A stretch of DNA of 8,106 bases from an uncultured Spirochaetales bacterium. GTDB lineage: Bacteria; Spirochaetota; Spirochaetia; Sphaerochaetales; Sphaerochaetaceae. The stretch covers positions 1 through 8,106 of the forward strand of contig CALFMX010000164.1 of NCBI GenBank assembly GCA_937902565.1. The letters run 5' to 3'. The notes under the pieces were generated by a model. The model saw only the letters and a program-made list of their open reading frames with translations. It did not search any database and had not been told where the DNA came from. A program made the position numbers and the translations under genes. The stretch's first letter is position 1. Each line of letters starts with the position of its first letter. This document shows, in pieces, positions 6,547 to 8,106 of this stretch.

Positions 6547-7340
6547 TGGAGCGGACAACAATGATTGCCGACCGCCTCTCTGTCGCCTGCGAGGCGGCGA
6601 GGCGGGGAGGGGAGTACCTCCTTGAGGCGGGACGGACGGCGGCTTTCTCGGTCCATGAGAAGGCCGCCAATGATTTTGTCACTGAATCGGACAGTGCTTG
6701 TGAGGCGATCATCATTGGGGCGATCAAGGAGCACTTTCCCGGTGACGGCATCTTTGCAGAGGAGAGCGGGAGCAAGGCCGGGGCCAATGGGCGGTGGATC
6801 ATCGACCCGATTGACGGCACGGTCAACTTCGCCCGCTCGATCCCCAACTATACGATTTCGATTGCCTGGGAGCTCGAGCCCTACCACCCCCTGGTCGGTG
6901 TCGTCTACAACCCACGCCAAGATGAGCTCTTCTGGGCCAGTAGCGGAAACGGCGCCTATCTCAACGGTGAGCCGATCACGGTCTCCTCGGTCAGTGACCC
7001 CGCCTACGCCCTCCTGGCCACCGTCCCCCCACATCGCCACCGTGAGCTCTATGAGGAGTATGCACTCCGTCTCCGTCGTCTGGTGCACGGGACGAGCGAC
7101 CTGCGCTCCTACGGCTCCTGCGCCCTCGAGATGGCCTATATCGCTGCCGGGCGGCTCGATGCCTACTACGAGATGTGCCTCGGCTACTACGACATGGCCG
7201 CCGGTCTTGCCCTGGTACGGGAGGCTGGCGGGATGGGGAGCCCTGCCTGCGAAGCGGTTCCCTTCACCGATGGGCGGTGCGACCTTGTCGCCTCAAACGG
7301 CTTGATACACCACGAGATTTTGCATATGGTGCAGCAATGA
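6546..7340 (+). CDS. Inositol monophosphatase family protein (SuhB-like), 264 aa
   Basis: This is a Mg2+-dependent phosphatase of the IMPase/FBPase superfamily, which hydrolyses myo-inositol phosphate or a related sugar phosphate. Metal-site motifs are in order: AEES (Glu72), WIIDPIDGTVNFA (Asp87, Asp90, Gly91, Thr92) and YYDMAAGLALVREAGG (Asp216). The usual Trp before the last Asp is Tyr here, a conservative change. The length is typical. The start at 6546 is chosen because it overlaps the upstream stop by one base (TAATG), with an AAGG ribosome site just upstream. An in-frame ATG at 6492 would run 54 bases into the previous gene. Real substrates of such proteins include inositol-1-phosphate, 3'-phosphoadenosine phosphate and fructose-1,6-bisphosphate, and the motifs alone do not decide. 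It probably acts in the cytoplasm. Confidence 0.9.
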   Translation: MERTTMIADRLSVACEAARRGGEYLLEAGRTAAFSVHEKAANDFVTESDSACEAIIIGAIKEHFPGDGIFAEESGSKAGANGRWIIDPIDGTVNFARSIPNYTISIAWELEPYHPLVGVVYNPRQDELFWASSGNGAYLNGEPITVSSVSDPAYALLATVPPHRHRELYEEYALRLRRLVHGTSDLRSYGSCALEMAYIAAGRLDAYYEMCLGYYDMAAGLALVREAGGMGSPACEAVPFTDGRCDLVASNGLIHHEILHMVQQ

Positions 7341-7981
7341 GATACAAGCTTGCAATCTTTGACCTCGATGGGACGCTGATGGACACCAGCGAAGGGATTT
7401 TCGCCACGGCGAACAAGACAGTCATCCAGCTCGGGTACGAGGCGGTCGAGGATGAAGCCCAGCTCTCAAAGTTCATCGGTCCGCCGATCCACCAGTGTTT
7501 TGTGGCGGTCTATGACCTCGACCCCTCTCTTATCGAGGAAGCGATCGACATCTATCGAGTTGAGTACAATCGCAAGGGGCGGGACCTTGCCCGCCCCTAT
7601 GAGGGCATCGAGGAGACCCTAGCGGACCTCAAGAGCCGCGGCTACCGCCTTGCGGTGGGTACGCTCAAGTATGAGCCGCTTGCCCGGGAGATGCTTGGGC
7701 ACTTCGGGCTTGCCCACCACTTCGAGACCATCAAGGGCAGTGACGACTCCTCCTCCCTCTCCAAAGCCGATATCGTCAATGCCGTGCTCTCTGAACTGGG
7801 GGTGGCGGCGAAGGATGCCGTCCTCATCGGCGATACGGTCCATGATGAGGAGGGGGCGAGGGAGAGCGGGGTCTCCTTCATCGCCGTCGACTACGGCTTT
7901 GGCTTCCCCAAGGGGCACCCCCGGGACGATGGGATGGTCGCCCTTGCACGAAGTACCCAAGAAGTGCGCACCGCACTCTAG
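7337..7981 (+). CDS. HAD-superfamily hydrolase, subfamily IA phosphatase, 214 aa
   Basis: This is a cytoplasmic phosphatase of the phosphoglycolate phosphatase/PpaX/5'-nucleotidase group. Motif I is FDLDGTLMDTSEG with nucleophile Asp9 and acid/base Asp11. A helical cap follows (about residues 15-85, with FIGPPIHQCF). Motif II is VGTLK with Thr109. Motif III is Lys143 in LSKADIV. Motif IV is IGDTVHD with Asp166 and Asp170. All catalytic positions are present and the length is normal, so it should be active. The substrate cannot be fixed. The start ATG overlaps the upstream TGA (ATGA) with no strong ribosome site, so translation is probably coupled to the IMPase-like gene. Two adjacent phosphatases in one operon suggest work on related phosphate esters, but that is inference. 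Confidence 0.9.
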   Translation: MRYKLAIFDLDGTLMDTSEGIFATANKTVIQLGYEAVEDEAQLSKFIGPPIHQCFVAVYDLDPSLIEEAIDIYRVEYNRKGRDLARPYEGIEETLADLKSRGYRLAVGTLKYEPLAREMLGHFGLAHHFETIKGSDDSSSLSKADIVNAVLSELGVAAKDAVLIGDTVHDEEGARESGVSFIAVDYGFGFPKGHPRDDGMVALARSTQEVRTAL

Positions 7982-7987
7982 CTGGCC

Positions 7988-8029
7988 TTGCCCAACCAAG
8001 CGGGCAGGAGTATCCTGAACGGTAGGAGG
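7988..8029 (+). promoter_or_regulatory. Putative promoter and RBS of ridA
   Basis: TTGCCC (7988-7993), a 17-base spacer and TATCCT (8011-8016) precede AGGAGG (8024-8029), which lies six bases before the ATG at 8036. A weak hairpin (TGCCC pairing with GGGCA, 7989-8006) overlaps the spacer. It has no T-run, so it is not called a terminator. Confidence 0.45.
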
Positions 8030-8035
8030 AATGAG

Positions 8036-8106
8036 ATGATGTTCCAGTTGAAAAAGTCAGTAGTTGCAACCGAAGCGGCCCCGAAGGCCGTCGGACCCTA
8101 TAGCCA
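8036..8106 (+). CDS. ridA: RidA/YjgF/UK114 family enamine/imine deaminase, 5' end only
   Basis: The first 23 codons read MMFQLKKSVVATEAAP, then KAVGPYS, and the window ends inside the next codon. The T-x-x-AP-x-A-x-GPYS segment is the conserved N-terminal signature of RidA proteins. These trimeric cytoplasmic enzymes hydrolyse reactive 2-aminoacrylate-type enamines and imines released by PLP-dependent dehydratases. The full protein should be about 125-130 residues, so most of it lies beyond the window and the catalytic Arg cannot be checked. The strong AGGAGG supports the start at 8036. The ATG at 8039 is an alternative. The ATG at 8031 stops after two codons and is not used. Its own promoter-like hexamers suggest it is a separate transcription unit from the operon before it. 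Confidence 0.85.
   Translation, partial: MMFQLKKSVVATEAAPKAVGPYS

Noticed and set aside
5617..6561. Long minus-strand open frame of 314 codons
   Set aside because: It is a shadow of the acidic tract: GAT/GAG-rich codons read in reverse give Ile/Leu/Val-rich text without stops. There is no ribosome site, and the plus-strand gene is clearly coupled to its neighbour.
7984..8008. Hairpin after the HAD gene as an intrinsic terminator
   Set aside because: The stem is only 5-7 pairs and no T-run follows. It overlaps the likely ridA promoter spacer.

Overview
The window is mostly a GC-rich bacterial chromosome segment (about 583-8106). Its left end carries two short stretches that do not belong to the same genome, so it looks like a metagenome contig with a chimeric end. 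The bacterial host cannot be named securely. The gene content and an orphan acidic protein would fit a GC-rich anaerobe, possibly a spirochaete, but that is a low-confidence guess.

Left end (1-603): bases 1 to about 78 read on the plus strand as a piece of a bacterial class III (GabT-like) aminotransferase. From about 61 to 603 the minus strand encodes part of a fungal flavocytochrome b2 (L-lactate dehydrogenase type). It has a cytochrome b5 heme motif (HPGG) interrupted by a 141-nt spliceosomal intron with GTGAGT donor, CTAAC branch site and CAG acceptor. At 583-603 this piece joins, in frame, the 5' part of a bacterial yjbQ gene. Both joins fall in stretches of about 20 bases that fit the proteins on both sides, which is what a short-k-mer assembly error would leave.

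Bacterial part: the truncated yjbQ (minus) is divergent from three plus-strand genes with their own putative promoters: an EamA/DMT transporter (915-1820), a radical SAM protein of the putative DNA modification/repair family with a C-terminal helix-hairpin-helix (1860-3008), and a 12-TM MFS transporter (3051-4208). These three starts lack Shine-Dalgarno sequences and have promoter-like hexamers directly upstream, suggesting leaderless mRNAs.

A tight operon follows (4270-7981): a 758-aa protein of unknown function with a 144-residue acidic tract, an inositol-monophosphatase family enzyme, and a HAD phosphatase, joined by 1- and 4-base overlaps. The window ends in the first 23 codons of ridA, which has its own promoter and a strong ribosome binding site. 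No RNA genes, CRISPR arrays, insertion sequences or convincing intrinsic terminators were seen. The intergenic gaps in the bacterial part are all under 80 bases.
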